Of a stretch of DNA of 64,000 nucleotides, positions 33,556-42,402 are shown in pieces. The translations under genes and the position numbers were made by a program. Source of the stretch: Oscillospiraceae bacterium. Lineage in GTDB: Bacteria > Bacillota > Clostridia > Oscillospirales > Acutalibacteraceae. The stretch spans positions 1,447,501-1,511,500 of the forward strand of contig CP107220.1 of assembly GCA_025757685.1 (NCBI GenBank), written 5' to 3'. Numbering within the stretch: the first letter of the stretch is position 1; each line of letters begins with the position of its first letter. The notes beneath the pieces were generated by a model. The model had not been told where the DNA came from and did not search any database. It saw only the letters and a program-made list of their open reading frames with translations.

Positions 33556-34539
33556 ATGGAAAACCGCATTTGGCTCAAAGGCGACACCCACCTGCACACC
33601 TGCAACAGCGATGGCAAGCTGACCCCCGGTCAGCTGGTAGAAGCATGCCAGCAGGCAAGGCTGGACTACGCCATTATCACCGACCACAACTACAACACCG
33701 TAAAGGCCAGCTATACGGACAAAAATTTGCTGGTGATGCAGGGGCAGGAGATCACCGACGACCTGGGTCACATCAATGTTTGGGGCAAAAAGGTGCCCCA
33801 GGATCCGCCGTATATCTTAAAGACCACAGAGGACTATGACGCGGTGCTGGCACCTTGCCGGGAGGCAGGGGCCACCATCTCCGTCAATCACCCGTTTTGC
33901 TCTATGTGCGGGTTCCACATGGATCTGGAGCACTTCCACTTTGACTGCGTGGAAGTGTGGAACACCATTCAGCACTCGGATAATATTAAAAATATGAACT
34001 GGTGGCACAACCAGCTGCTGCAAGGCAACCACATTGCAGCGGTGGGCGGTTCTGACTTTCACAAGGACATTGGCCCGCTGAAGCTGCTGGCCAACCCCAC
34101 CACCATTGTGCACACCACCGCCAAAACAGAGGAAGCTGTTTTGCAGGCACTGCGAGAGGGTCGCTCCGTGGTAACCAACAAACCGGGCACCAGTATGATC
34201 TACCTGACCGTAGGGGACGCCAATGTGGGCGACACGGTATCCTACGCGCCCGGCCTAACCGGCAAGGTGGCGGTGACAAAGTTCAAAAAAGGCCACACCA
34301 TCAAGGTGTTTAACAACAACGATGTGATCCTGGAACACACCGCCGCACAAAGCAGCGACCGGATGGAACTGGATTTTGAAATTCGGCAGCCGGGCTTTAT
34401 TCGGGCAGAAATCGACTACACCTTCCGCCCGGTCATGCGGGCTCTGTACCACACGGTGGAGGAAAAATATCTCCACGCGGATGTGGCCGATCTGCCGCCA
34501 TTTTTCTGGGCGTTCACCAACCCCATTTGGATTCGCTGA
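33556..34539 (+). CDS. PHP-domain phosphoesterase
   Basis: This 327-residue PHP-superfamily hydrolase has the metal sites GDTHLHTCNSDGKLTP (H-x-H) and ITDHNYN, plus NHPFCSMCG and GGSDFHKDIG histidines. Roughly the last 110 residues form a beta-rich C-terminal domain. Family members cleave phosphate mono/diesters; the substrate is unknown. AGGAG precedes the ATG at 33556. The next gene starts within its stop codon (TGATG), so the two are coupled. A second PHP gene lies nearby on the other strand. Confidence 0.85.
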   Translation: MENRIWLKGDTHLHTCNSDGKLTPGQLVEACQQARLDYAIITDHNYNTVKASYTDKNLLVMQGQEITDDLGHINVWGKKVPQDPPYILKTTEDYDAVLAPCREAGATISVNHPFCSMCGFHMDLEHFHFDCVEVWNTIQHSDNIKNMNWWHNQLLQGNHIAAVGGSDFHKDIGPLKLLANPTTIVHTTAKTEEAVLQALREGRSVVTNKPGTSMIYLTVGDANVGDTVSYAPGLTGKVAVTKFKKGHTIKVFNNNDVILEHTAAQSSDRMELDFEIRQPGFIRAEIDYTFRPVMRALYHTVEEKYLHADVADLPPFFWAFTNPIWIR

Positions 34540-35054
34540 TGGAGGGCGTGCATATTACCCGCTCCCGGCGCAAAAGCATAGAGCTGTCCATTGACGATGA
34601 TCTGCAAATCGCCGTCAAAGCGCCCCTGTGGGTCACCGATCGAGCCATTGATCACTTTATCGCCCAAAAGGCGGACTGGATCAGCCGACAAAAAGCCGCC
34701 AAGGCTGCCTACTTACAGGCACATCCGCCCTTAACGGAAGCAGAAGTGGAAGCGCTGCGCCGCCGGGCCAAGGCGGAACTGCCGCCTCGGGTGTCCTATT
34801 ACAGCCAAATTCTGGGCGTAACCCCCACCGGGATCAAGATAACAAGTGCCAAAAAGCGCTTTGGCTCCTGCAACGGGAAGAACAGCATCTGCTTTTCCCT
34901 CTACCTGATGCAGTACCCACAGGCAGCCATAGACTATGTGGTGGTGCACGAGTTGTGTCACATTCGCCACCACGACCACTCCCCTGCCTTTTACCGGCTG
35001 GTGGAAAGCGTGCTGCCGGACTACAAAGAGCGGGAGCGCCTGCTGCGCCGCTAA
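34539..35054 (+). CDS. YgjP-like (M48/DUF45) zinc metallopeptidase
   Basis: This 171-residue protein has the zinc motif VVHELCHIRHHDHSPAFY, with H-E-x-x-H followed by a downstream histidine, and the YgjP-family KKRFGSCNGKNSICFSLYL segment before it. YgjP-like proteins are small soluble metalloproteins of uncertain substrate. The start overlaps the PHP gene stop by one base. A terminator follows directly. Its pairing with a phosphoesterase does not yet suggest a joint role. Confidence 0.85.
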   Translation: MEGVHITRSRRKSIELSIDDDLQIAVKAPLWVTDRAIDHFIAQKADWISRQKAAKAAYLQAHPPLTEAEVEALRRRAKAELPPRVSYYSQILGVTPTGIKITSAKKRFGSCNGKNSICFSLYLMQYPQAAIDYVVVHELCHIRHHDHSPAFYRLVESVLPDYKERERLLRR

Positions 35055-35062
35055 AAGCAAAG

Positions 35063-35097
35063 AAGCACCGTAACGAAAGCCGTTACGGTGCCTTTTT
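35063..35097. terminator. Terminator between convergent genes
   Basis: GCACCGTAACG and CGTTACGGTGC form an 11-bp stem followed by CTTTTTATT on the plus strand; the minus-strand tail is T-poorer. Confidence 0.88.
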
Positions 35098-36040
35098 ATT
35101 CTGTATAAATGGGAGAAGTGATGGCCAGAGCCTGCTTTTCGCCCCCAACGGTCCCCCACAACTCGCAAATGTACCAGTGTCCCGGCTCCAGGGTCAGCCG
35201 GGCGTGGCGCTCGGTGACCGCCGTCTCCAGCACACACTTGTTGCCATTGGTAATAATGCGAATGGTGTCGTAGCTTATCGGCTCGTCACTCTCGTCCTTA
35301 CGCCGGGCGTGCAGATCCGTAAAAAAGCTGAAGATTACCCGCCCCCGCTTGAGGGTGTCGCCAATGCCGTAAGTTTCGCCCCAACGGTGCACCCGAAAGA
35401 AGAATTTGGCGCCGAAGCTAACCACCGTGCGCCCGGCGCGGATGGCCTCCAACGCACAGGCTGCCGTCGGTTCTTCCATATTCAAATAGGTAACCCCAAA
35501 GTGCCGATCCGACTGGCGGTGCCAGTCCCGACCGTAGGTGATGGGCAGATGATAGCCCTTGTCCAGCAAGGACTTCCACAGCTCCGTGGCCGGGACGTTT
35601 TCGCCGTTGTCCGGGCCAAAAGCATCGTGCCATACCTCCAGGTAATCCACCCGGTTCCAGTCCTGCACATCAAAGGCCCAGCGCCCACCGGTACAGATAG
35701 GCGAGCCCAACTGAAACGGATGAGCCACGCCGCACAGGCCGCCGGCTGCGTGCACCTGATCGATCTTATCGTCTATATTGGCAGGCACTGCGTCCCGCCA
35801 GTCCACAAAGTCCCTGGCGCCCAGCACCAGCATGTGGCCAAAAAAGGTGGTCCACTCAATGCCCGGCACAGCGGGGGTAATGCTGTCATCCAGCTCCCTG
35901 TGGCCGGAGACAGTGTTGTGGTCGGTCAAAGCGATCAACGCCAGGTGGTCATCATACGCACGGCGCAGCAGTTCCGCCACAGAAAAGCTCCCATCGGAAT
36001 GGACGCTGTGGCAATGAAGTTCGCAAGGCAAATAACTCAT
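35096..36040 (-). CDS. PHP-domain phosphoesterase (CehA/McbA-like)
   Basis: This 314-residue PHP hydrolase has CELHCHSVHSDGSFS (H-x-H), LIALTDHNTVSGH, VAHPFQLG and TYGRDWHR as metal-ligand motifs. It resembles the CehA/McbA-type hydrolases, in which a PHP domain often follows a beta-sandwich. Here the start at 36040 (GGAGG 7 bases upstream) overlaps the stop of a small upstream gene (ATGA). That neighbour may supply the missing beta domain. Substrate unknown. Confidence 0.83.
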   Translation of the reverse strand: MSYLPCELHCHSVHSDGSFSVAELLRRAYDDHLALIALTDHNTVSGHRELDDSITPAVPGIEWTTFFGHMLVLGARDFVDWRDAVPANIDDKIDQVHAAGGLCGVAHPFQLGSPICTGGRWAFDVQDWNRVDYLEVWHDAFGPDNGENVPATELWKSLLDKGYHLPITYGRDWHRQSDRHFGVTYLNMEEPTAACALEAIRAGRTVVSFGAKFFFRVHRWGETYGIGDTLKRGRVIFSFFTDLHARRKDESDEPISYDTIRIITNGNKCVLETAVTERHARLTLEPGHWYICELWGTVGGEKQALAITSPIYTE

Positions 36041-36480
36041 TCCGTTTCCTCCCCGATCACACGCACACGGCAAGTCACCGGACACAGCACACAATGGGCG
36101 CTGAGTACTGCCTGCCACTGCCCCGGGCGCAATTCGCCGGGCAAAAAGCCGGGCGACGCACTCTCTGCCGTCAGTCGATGGCACTGCTCGGTGGCTCGCC
36201 GATGGGCAGCGCCTCGATAGCCCGCCGGATCATCCAAAGACAGGGTGACTAAATTATACACCGGCAAATAGGCATACGGATCCTTTTGCACCACCGCCCG
36301 CGCATACCGGGCCAGCGCAGCCTTTACCGCCTCTACCGCCGCCGGCTCCGGTGGGGTGGGCGGATCGTAAGTAAATTCCACCTGCAAGGCCGTCAGCCCG
36401 GGCGGAACGGAAAAAGACAAAGCCACATTGGTCTTGTCCGCCTGCGGGTTCAGCACCCGCGTCTCATCAAAAAGCACCAT
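36037..36480 (-). CDS. Small protein coupled to the PHP phosphoesterase
   Basis: This 147-residue protein of unknown function begins MVLFDETRVLNPQADKT and then VALSFSVPPGLTALQVEFTYDPP. It therefore looks like a beta-strand-rich module of the sort fused N-terminally to CehA-type PHP proteins. The C-terminal half is helical with several cysteines. GAGG lies 11 bases before the ATG at 36480. Coupled translation with the PHP gene (4-base overlap) suggests the two form one complex; this is inference. Confidence 0.6.
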   Translation of the reverse strand: MVLFDETRVLNPQADKTNVALSFSVPPGLTALQVEFTYDPPTPPEPAAVEAVKAALARYARAVVQKDPYAYLPVYNLVTLSLDDPAGYRGAAHRRATEQCHRLTAESASPGFLPGELRPGQWQAVLSAHCVLCPVTCRVRVIGEETE

Positions 36481-36572
36481 ATACAGCGCCCCCTCTTCCC
36501 CTTGATTATAACCGATACCGCAGAAATTTGCAATTCCTGTCAAAAGATGTTAAAATAAAGGCGGTGATAACA

Positions 36573-37454
36573 ATGGGAATTGATCTAAAAAATTGGATGC
36601 AGAACCTGCCGGACGGCAGCGATCTACTGGCGCTGAACCTGTGCGGCACCCACGACTGCGTGACCCAGCACATTCGACTGCCCCACTTCTTTTGCTGCCA
36701 AGACCTAACTGTCTATGAGCAGCTGCTTTTGGGGGTGCGGGCGCTGGATATCCGCGTGCGGGCGGACGGCAAGTGCCTAACCATGGTGCACGGCATATTC
36801 CCCGCCTACAACCACTCCTGCCACCGGGCCAACCTGATGGATATGGGCGATGTGCTGTCCCAGTGCTACCGCTTTTTAGACGAATGCCCGGGCGAGGCGG
36901 TGGTGTTCCAGTTTAAAAACGACAACGGCAAAGAGAACGAGCAGTGCTTCGACAACCTGTTTTATACCTATATCAAGGGCAAAGAGCCTTATTGGTACTT
37001 AGAGGATCGGGTACCCACCTTGGGCGCCGCCCGCGGCAAGCTGGTGCTGATCCGTCGGTGCAAAATGGAGCCTAAGCCGGACTTTACCCGCCACAACACC
37101 GGCATTGACTTTTCCACCTGGGTAGAACAGCCAGAGGTGGTTCCCACGGCGCTGCCCCTGTGTACCGGCACGGCAGACTTTATTATACAGGATCGGTTCA
37201 AATACAAGCCCAAGCCCCGCTGGACCCAGGTGATCCGGCCGTTCTTAGAGCAACGCACGGCCTTTGGCGGGCAGTATGTGATCAACTACCTGTCCACCGC
37301 CGGTGGGCTGAAAGGACCACGGCGCAATGCCAAATATATCAACGCCAAATTTATGGACTATCCGCTGAAAAAGGGCGTGTACTACGGCACCACCTATGTG
37401 GACTTTCCCTCCCGGGAGCAGGTGCTGAAGATTGTAGAAACCAATTTTGAATAA
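36573..37454 (+). CDS. Phosphatidylinositol-specific phospholipase C-like (PLC X-domain) protein
   Basis: This 293-residue protein has the PI-PLC X-box pattern: LNLCGTHDCVTQ (His27), VRALDIRVR (Arg56, Asp59) and MVHGIF (His73). These match the two catalytic histidines and the general-acid region of bacterial PI-PLC. No signal peptide or lipobox is visible, so it would act inside the cell, unlike the secreted enzymes. GGTGAT lies close to the ATG at 36573. It is divergent from the PHP pair by about 90 bases and ends at a bidirectional terminator. Confidence 0.8.
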   Translation: MGIDLKNWMQNLPDGSDLLALNLCGTHDCVTQHIRLPHFFCCQDLTVYEQLLLGVRALDIRVRADGKCLTMVHGIFPAYNHSCHRANLMDMGDVLSQCYRFLDECPGEAVVFQFKNDNGKENEQCFDNLFYTYIKGKEPYWYLEDRVPTLGAARGKLVLIRRCKMEPKPDFTRHNTGIDFSTWVEQPEVVPTALPLCTGTADFIIQDRFKYKPKPRWTQVIRPFLEQRTAFGGQYVINYLSTAGGLKGPRRNAKYINAKFMDYPLKKGVYYGTTYVDFPSREQVLKIVETNFE

Positions 37455-37462
37455 GCGCACAC

Positions 37463-37497
37463 AAAAGCGCACGACCATACAGGGTCGTGCGCTTTTT
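37463..37497. terminator. Bidirectional terminator
   Basis: AAAAGCGCACGACC and GGTCGTGCGCTTTT form a perfect stem with A/T flanks between convergent genes. Confidence 0.92.
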
Positions 37498-37513
37498 CAT
37501 TTTATGTTCTCTT

Positions 37514-38953
37514 TTATTTCTCCGTAGGCAGGGGCAAGTTTTGCAGCTTTTGCACCTCGCCGTCCGTTTTGCCCTCCGGGGTGTCCCGATAATACTGGGT
37601 AAAGGGCCGGAAGCGGCTTTTCTCCTCCCAAATGCGCTTGGCGGTAGGCGCCCAGGCGGCAGCGTAAGCATCGCACTTGGCGCACAGCACCTCGGCGCTC
37701 TCCGGAGCCAGGAAGTTGGTGGACTTGGCACCGGTTTGGCTGACGATCCGCCGCAGAGCCGCCGGGTTTTCCAGCATGGGACAGGGCCGCAGCATATTGT
37801 TATTAAATGGCTGACCCTTGTAATATTCGTAAAACAGCGGCGACTGCAAACATTCTTTAATGCTCTTTTGCCGAATGTTGGAGTCGCTGTAATGGATAAA
37901 CACACAAGGCTCCGCGTCACCCTCGGAATTGATGTGAAAGTAGTTGCGCCCACCGGCAATACAGCCGCCTACAAACTCCGCGTCGTTTTGGAAATCCACG
38001 GTAAAGATCGGCTTGCCGTTCTTGCCGTCCCGCTTCTCTCGAATGGTGCGGTACACATGCTCCCGCTGCTCCGGGGAAAGCAGCAAATTCTGATCTGCGT
38101 CGCTGCCCACCGGCATATAGTGGAAGTACCAGGCATAGCGGGCACCGGCCTCAATAAGGGTGTCATAAAAGGCGTCGGAAGTGACCGCTTCGCAGTTTTG
38201 CGATGTGTAGCAGACGGACACGCCAAACAAGCAGCCGTGCTTTTTGAGCAGTGCCATGGCCGCCATCGTGTCCCGATAGGAGCCTGCGCCCCGGCGGGCA
38301 TCCGTGGTCTCTTCGCTGCCCTCTACGGACAGAGCCAGTGCCAAATTACCGCAGGCCTTCATATCCTCACAAAAGGCATCATCCACCAGCGTGCCGTTGG
38401 TGAAGGTCAAAAACAGACAGTCCGGGTTCTCCTTTGCTACCGTTATAATATCCGCCTTGCGAATCAGCGGCTCGCCGCCGGTGTACATAAAGAAATGGGT
38501 ACCCAGTGCCTTGCACTCCCGCACAATGCGACGCATTTCGTCCAAGGTCAGGTTGGACTTATGGCCGTATTCCGCCGCCCAGCAGCCTTTGCAATGGCGA
38601 TTGCAGGCACTGGTAGGATCCATCAGCACCACCCAGGGAATGTTGCAGTGCTCCTTCTCCCGGTTGGCACGCAGAGCCTTGGTGCCAAAGTAGCCCAGAT
38701 CAATGGCAAAGGTCAGCGCAATGCGGCGAAACAGAGCCGGGTCCACCTCGTCCAGCCCGCGAAACAGGAATTGGTGCCACACATTGTCCTCATCCTCAAT
38801 AATCTCAATGGGCTTGGTAAAAGTGCTGGGGGGGAACATTTTGCCGGCCACCAGCTTGCCAACCTTCACCAGCTTCACCAAATTGCGGCGAGGGTTCTTG
38901 TACACATAGCGCAGCAGACGGTCGCCTACTGCGTACAAAATTTTTCTGTTCAT
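37514..38953 (-). CDS. Radical SAM protein with SPASM-like C-terminus
   Basis: This 479-residue protein has the radical-SAM cluster motif CNRHCKGC (Cys117, Cys121, Cys124), a GGEPL SAM-binding strand, and clustered C-terminal cysteines (GGCIAGG, EPCVFIHY, RPCPM, CAKCDAY) that fit a SPASM-type auxiliary iron-sulfur domain. The N-terminal 100 residues are basic/helical and unassigned. It is the last gene of a ddl-DUF1934-argS operon, 20 bases after argS. No peptide substrate gene is evident beside it. Function unknown. Confidence 0.82.
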   Translation of the reverse strand: MNRKILYAVGDRLLRYVYKNPRRNLVKLVKVGKLVAGKMFPPSTFTKPIEIIEDEDNVWHQFLFRGLDEVDPALFRRIALTFAIDLGYFGTKALRANREKEHCNIPWVVLMDPTSACNRHCKGCWAAEYGHKSNLTLDEMRRIVRECKALGTHFFMYTGGEPLIRKADIITVAKENPDCLFLTFTNGTLVDDAFCEDMKACGNLALALSVEGSEETTDARRGAGSYRDTMAAMALLKKHGCLFGVSVCYTSQNCEAVTSDAFYDTLIEAGARYAWYFHYMPVGSDADQNLLLSPEQREHVYRTIREKRDGKNGKPIFTVDFQNDAEFVGGCIAGGRNYFHINSEGDAEPCVFIHYSDSNIRQKSIKECLQSPLFYEYYKGQPFNNNMLRPCPMLENPAALRRIVSQTGAKSTNFLAPESAEVLCAKCDAYAAAWAPTAKRIWEEKSRFRPFTQYYRDTPEGKTDGEVQKLQNLPLPTEK

Positions 38954-38973
38954 AGCTTCACCTCAAGCGCCGC

Positions 38974-40662
38974 TTACATACGCTCCGGCACGCTGATCTT
39001 CAGCATAGTAAGTACATTGCGAATGGTATTCTTTACGGCGGTGCACAAATACAGCCGCGCCTGCATCAGCCCCTCATCCTCTACCATGACCCGCTGGGCA
39101 TTGTAGAATTTGTGGAACAGGGTGGCCAGGTCGATCACATAGTGGGTGATCTTGGCCGGGTCGTAGGTCTTGGCTGCCGTGACCACATCGTCGGTGAGGG
39201 CGGCCAAGTGGCGGATCAGCTCCCGCTCCTCCGGCGCCGTCAGCTGCTCCAGCTCCGCGGTAGTGGGGGTGCGCAGGATCACGCCTTCCTCTGCTGCCTT
39301 GCGCAAAATAGAGCAAATGCGGGCATGGGCGTACTGCACATAGTACACCGGGTTCTCATTAGAGGTGCTGGCTGCCAGCTCCAGGTCAAAATCGAAGTGG
39401 GAGTTTGGCTCCCGCAGGTTAAAGAAGAAGCGGGCCGCATCAATGGGCACTTCCTCCAGCAAGGTATTTAAAGTGATCGCCTTGCCGGAACGCTTAGACA
39501 GCTTAATGGTCTCGCCGTCTCGCACCAGGCGCACCATCTGCATAATCACACAATCCAAACGGTTGGCGTCCAGGCCCAGGGCGGTGAGCGCCGCCTTCAT
39601 CCGCGGCACATAGCCATGGTGATCCGCACCCAGCACATCCACGGCCTTATCATAGCCGCGGGTCACCAGCTTATTATAATGATAAGCAATATCCGGCACA
39701 ATATAAGTGGGAATGCCATTGGCACGCACCAGCACAATGTCCTTGTCGTTGCCGAATTCGCTGGCCTTGAACCACAAGGCGCCATCCTGCTCATAGGTAA
39801 CGCCCTTTTCTTTCAATGCGTCAATCACCCGCTGCACAGAGCCGTCCCCATGGAGGGAGGACTCCCTGAACCAGCGGTCATACTGAATGCGGTAGGCGCC
39901 CAGGTCCCGCTCCAGCCCGGCAATGTTCTTAGGCAGGGCGTAATCCACCAGCGCCTTGCGCCGCTCCTCTGCGGGCGCGTTCACATACCGGTCGCCGTAT
40001 TCCTTGATGAAATTCTCGGCGTGCTCCACAATATCCACGCCCTTGTAGGCGTCCTCTGGCAGCTCCACCGCCGGGTCATAATGCTGTAAATAGCGCACTT
40101 CCAGGGAAGTGGCGAACTTCTCAATCTGATTGCCGGCGTCGTTCACATAAAACTCCCGCTGCACATCATATCCGGCCCAATCCAGCACCGCTGCCAGGCA
40201 GTCGCCGATCGCGCCGCCCCGGGCGTTGCCGATGTGCATAGGCCCGGTGGGATTGGCAGAGACGAACTCCACCAGCACACGCTTGCCCTTGCCGTAATCC
40301 GAGCGGCCGTAATTCTCGCCCTGCGCCATCAAATCCTCCAGCACAGCGGCATAAAACCGGTTGCCCAGGAAGAAATTGATAAAGCCGGGACCGGCGATCT
40401 CTGCCCGGTCAAACACAGTGTCTGCCAGATCCAGTCGATCCACAATGGCCTGGGCAATCACCCGGGGCGCCTTGTGGAATGCCTTGGCACCGGCCATGGC
40501 CACATTGGTGGAGTAGTCGCCGTTTTGGCGCTCCTTGGGCACTTCGATAATAAAGGCAGGCAGGGGTGCCTCGTCCAACACACCGTCCGCCACGGCGCGA
40601 CCCAAAGCGTCCATAATTTTCTCTTTTAATTCCAATTCCGTTTGCTTAACCAATTTAGACAT
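38974..40662 (-). CDS. argS: Arginyl-tRNA synthetase
   Basis: This 562-residue class I synthetase charges tRNA-Arg. The HIGH motif reads PMHIGNARGGAIGD, and the KMSKS-like loop is KLSKRSGKAITL. The N-terminal Add-1 domain and a C-terminal anticodon-binding helical domain ending VLTMLKISVPERM (DALR region) are present. Length and order are standard. It lies 3 bases after the DUF1934 gene, a conserved Firmicutes pairing. I see no T-box leader. Confidence 0.97.
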   Translation of the reverse strand: MSKLVKQTELELKEKIMDALGRAVADGVLDEAPLPAFIIEVPKERQNGDYSTNVAMAGAKAFHKAPRVIAQAIVDRLDLADTVFDRAEIAGPGFINFFLGNRFYAAVLEDLMAQGENYGRSDYGKGKRVLVEFVSANPTGPMHIGNARGGAIGDCLAAVLDWAGYDVQREFYVNDAGNQIEKFATSLEVRYLQHYDPAVELPEDAYKGVDIVEHAENFIKEYGDRYVNAPAEERRKALVDYALPKNIAGLERDLGAYRIQYDRWFRESSLHGDGSVQRVIDALKEKGVTYEQDGALWFKASEFGNDKDIVLVRANGIPTYIVPDIAYHYNKLVTRGYDKAVDVLGADHHGYVPRMKAALTALGLDANRLDCVIMQMVRLVRDGETIKLSKRSGKAITLNTLLEEVPIDAARFFFNLREPNSHFDFDLELAASTSNENPVYYVQYAHARICSILRKAAEEGVILRTPTTAELEQLTAPEERELIRHLAALTDDVVTAAKTYDPAKITHYVIDLATLFHKFYNAQRVMVEDEGLMQARLYLCTAVKNTIRNVLTMLKISVPERM

Positions 40663-40665
40663 GGC

Positions 40666-41124
40666 TCATTCTCCTTGCGACCCGGTGATCCGGTAGTCAA
40701 TTTTCAGTTGATTTTTAGAGGCCAAAGTGCCGTTAATGTCAATTTCATAACGCAGCTGCACCCGGCCGTCGGCGGCATTCTCCTGAATCTCCACCGCCTT
40801 GCCGTAAATGCCCATGAGCACATCGCCGTAAGGCGTACCGTAGCGGCACAAATTCCGCTGCCCTCTGGCAATGGTCAAACAAGAGCCATAGGCGCCGGTA
40901 CGCAGAATCTCCGCCTCCGTTTGATCCCGGCGCAGGCGCACCTGCACATAAATAGGCTCCTCCGGCGGCTCCTGCTGCTCCGTGTAGCGAAACACCAGCG
41001 TCTCCGGCTCCGTTTGCAGCGTACCCACGGTGGTCAGCTCAATCTTGTCGCTGTCGCCGTTCAACCGCTGGGTGCCCACGATCTCCAGCACCACATCCCG
41101 GGTGTCCGTCTGCTTCTCCGTCAT
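40666..41124 (-). CDS. DUF1934 (YwiB-like) beta-barrel protein
   Basis: This 152-residue small calycin-like beta-barrel is of the YwiB/DUF1934 family, commonly encoded next to argS. Supporting segments are TTVGTLQTEPETLVFRY near the N-terminus, TIARGQRNLCRYGTPYGDVLMGIYGKAVE and LRYEIDINGTLASKN. Biochemical function is unknown in the family. It overlaps the ddl stop by 4 bases and is followed 3 bases later by argS. Confidence 0.85.
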   Translation of the reverse strand: MTEKQTDTRDVVLEIVGTQRLNGDSDKIELTTVGTLQTEPETLVFRYTEQQEPPEEPIYVQVRLRRDQTEAEILRTGAYGSCLTIARGQRNLCRYGTPYGDVLMGIYGKAVEIQENAADGRVQLRYEIDINGTLASKNQLKIDYRITGSQGE

Positions 41125-42185
41125 ACGGCACCCCGTTCCAACGCGTAGGCCACCAGCCGATCAATCAGCTCGCTGTATGGCACACCCACCGCCTCAAACA
41201 GCTTGGGGTACATACTGATAGGGGTTTGACCGGGAATGGTGTTGATCTCATTGAGCAGCACCTGCTCCCCGTCGTAAGTAACAAAGAAATCCACACGGCT
41301 CAGGCCCTCACAGCCCATGGCTCCGTAGGCACGCAAAGCAGCCGCACGCACTTCTTCCAGCTTTTCCGGACTTAGATCCGCCGGAATGTGCAGCTCACTT
41401 TGGGGGTTATTATACTTGGCGTCAAAATCATAAAAGTCCGCAGCTGCCACGATCTCGCCTACCTGGGCGGCAATGGGGGTATCGTTGCCCATGACGGCAC
41501 ACTCTACCTCGTGGCCCACAACACACGCTTCCAGCACTGCTTTTTTATCCTCAGCAAAGGCCACTTCCATACCGCGCACCAGGCTCTCCCGATCCGTAGC
41601 CTTGGTAATGCCCACAGAAGAACCGGCGTTGGCAGGCTTTACAAAAATCGGATAGCCCAGCTTCTCCTCCGCCGCTTGCAGGCAGCCCTCTCGGTCGCTG
41701 TCGTAAGCAAAGCGGGTGTAGGCGCACCACTTGGCCTGGGCAATGCCCACCGCGTCTGCCACGGCGTTGGTCACCGCCTTATCCATACACACACCGGAGG
41801 CGGTCGCATCGCACCCTACAAAGGGAATGCCCGCCAGTTGCAGCAGTCCCTGAACGGTGCCGTCCTCGCCGTTCTTGCCGTGGAGCACCGGGAACACTGC
41901 GTCCAAACGAATGATGTCGCCCTTAGCGGTCACCACACCGTGCACACTTCGATCCGGGCTGATCCAGGCAGGCACCAAGCTGGAGGAAGTGAGCCACCGG
42001 TCCTCCGGCAGCAAGTCAATATCATCATCAAACAGGAACCAACGCCCCTCCTTGGTGATCCCCAGCAAAACCAGGTTATATTTTTCTTTGTCAATGGCAG
42101 AGAGAATTCCCTTTGCCGATACGGTGCTGATGTCGTGCTCGGAGGATACGCCGCCGAACAACACACCCAATGTGATTTTATTCAT
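41121..42185 (-). CDS. ddl: D-alanine--D-alanine ligase
   Basis: This 354-residue ATP-grasp ligase makes the D-Ala-D-Ala dipeptide of peptidoglycan. Motifs are GGVSSEHDISTVSA, VFPVLHGKNGEDGTVQG, IFVKPANAGSSVGITK and LNEINTIPGQTPISMYPKL. The omega-loop FYDFDAKYN keeps the Lys-Tyr pair expected of true D-Ala ligases rather than D-lactate (VanA) types. TAGGAG precedes the ATG. It heads a four-gene operon from a TTGCGC-17-TACAAT promoter. Confidence 0.95.
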   Translation of the reverse strand: MNKITLGVLFGGVSSEHDISTVSAKGILSAIDKEKYNLVLLGITKEGRWFLFDDDIDLLPEDRWLTSSSLVPAWISPDRSVHGVVTAKGDIIRLDAVFPVLHGKNGEDGTVQGLLQLAGIPFVGCDATASGVCMDKAVTNAVADAVGIAQAKWCAYTRFAYDSDREGCLQAAEEKLGYPIFVKPANAGSSVGITKATDRESLVRGMEVAFAEDKKAVLEACVVGHEVECAVMGNDTPIAAQVGEIVAAADFYDFDAKYNNPQSELHIPADLSPEKLEEVRAAALRAYGAMGCEGLSRVDFFVTYDGEQVLLNEINTIPGQTPISMYPKLFEAVGVPYSELIDRLVAYALERGAV

Positions 42186-42222
42186 GCAAAACTGCTCCTA
42201 AGTCAAAATTGATTATAATATT

Positions 42223-42251
42223 GTACCACAGAAGATACGCCGGCGCAACCG
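42223..42251 (-). promoter_or_regulatory. ddl operon promoter
   Basis: On the minus strand: TTGCGC, a 17-nt spacer, TACAAT, about 40 bases before the ddl start; it shares the unusual TTGCGC -35 with hisH and rlmB. Coordinates approximate to a few bases. Confidence 0.55.
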
Positions 42252-42329
42252 TCATCTTCTATTAAAATCTATGCCTTTTTAGAAAAAATATCGGCAAAAC
42301 CAACCACCCTCTACCCAACTTCATAAAAA

Positions 42330-42358
42330 AGCGTGACAAAGGGGGCAAAAAATGCTAT
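42330..42358 (+). promoter_or_regulatory. Promoter of the 277-residue unknown gene
   Basis: GTGACA, a 17-nt spacer and TATAAT, about 45 bases before the ATG. Confidence 0.65.
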
Positions 42359-42402
42359 AATACTTTGCACCAAGTAAAAATGACCGAGTAAGGAGTGCCC
42401 AT

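Noticed and set aside
37487..39106. 539-residue plus-strand open frame
   Set aside because: It is antisense to the radical SAM gene, whose cysteine motif is conserved.
41121..42185. Vancomycin-resistance-type ligase
   Set aside because: The omega-loop keeps the Lys-Tyr of D-Ala ligases and no vanH/vanX-type neighbours exist.
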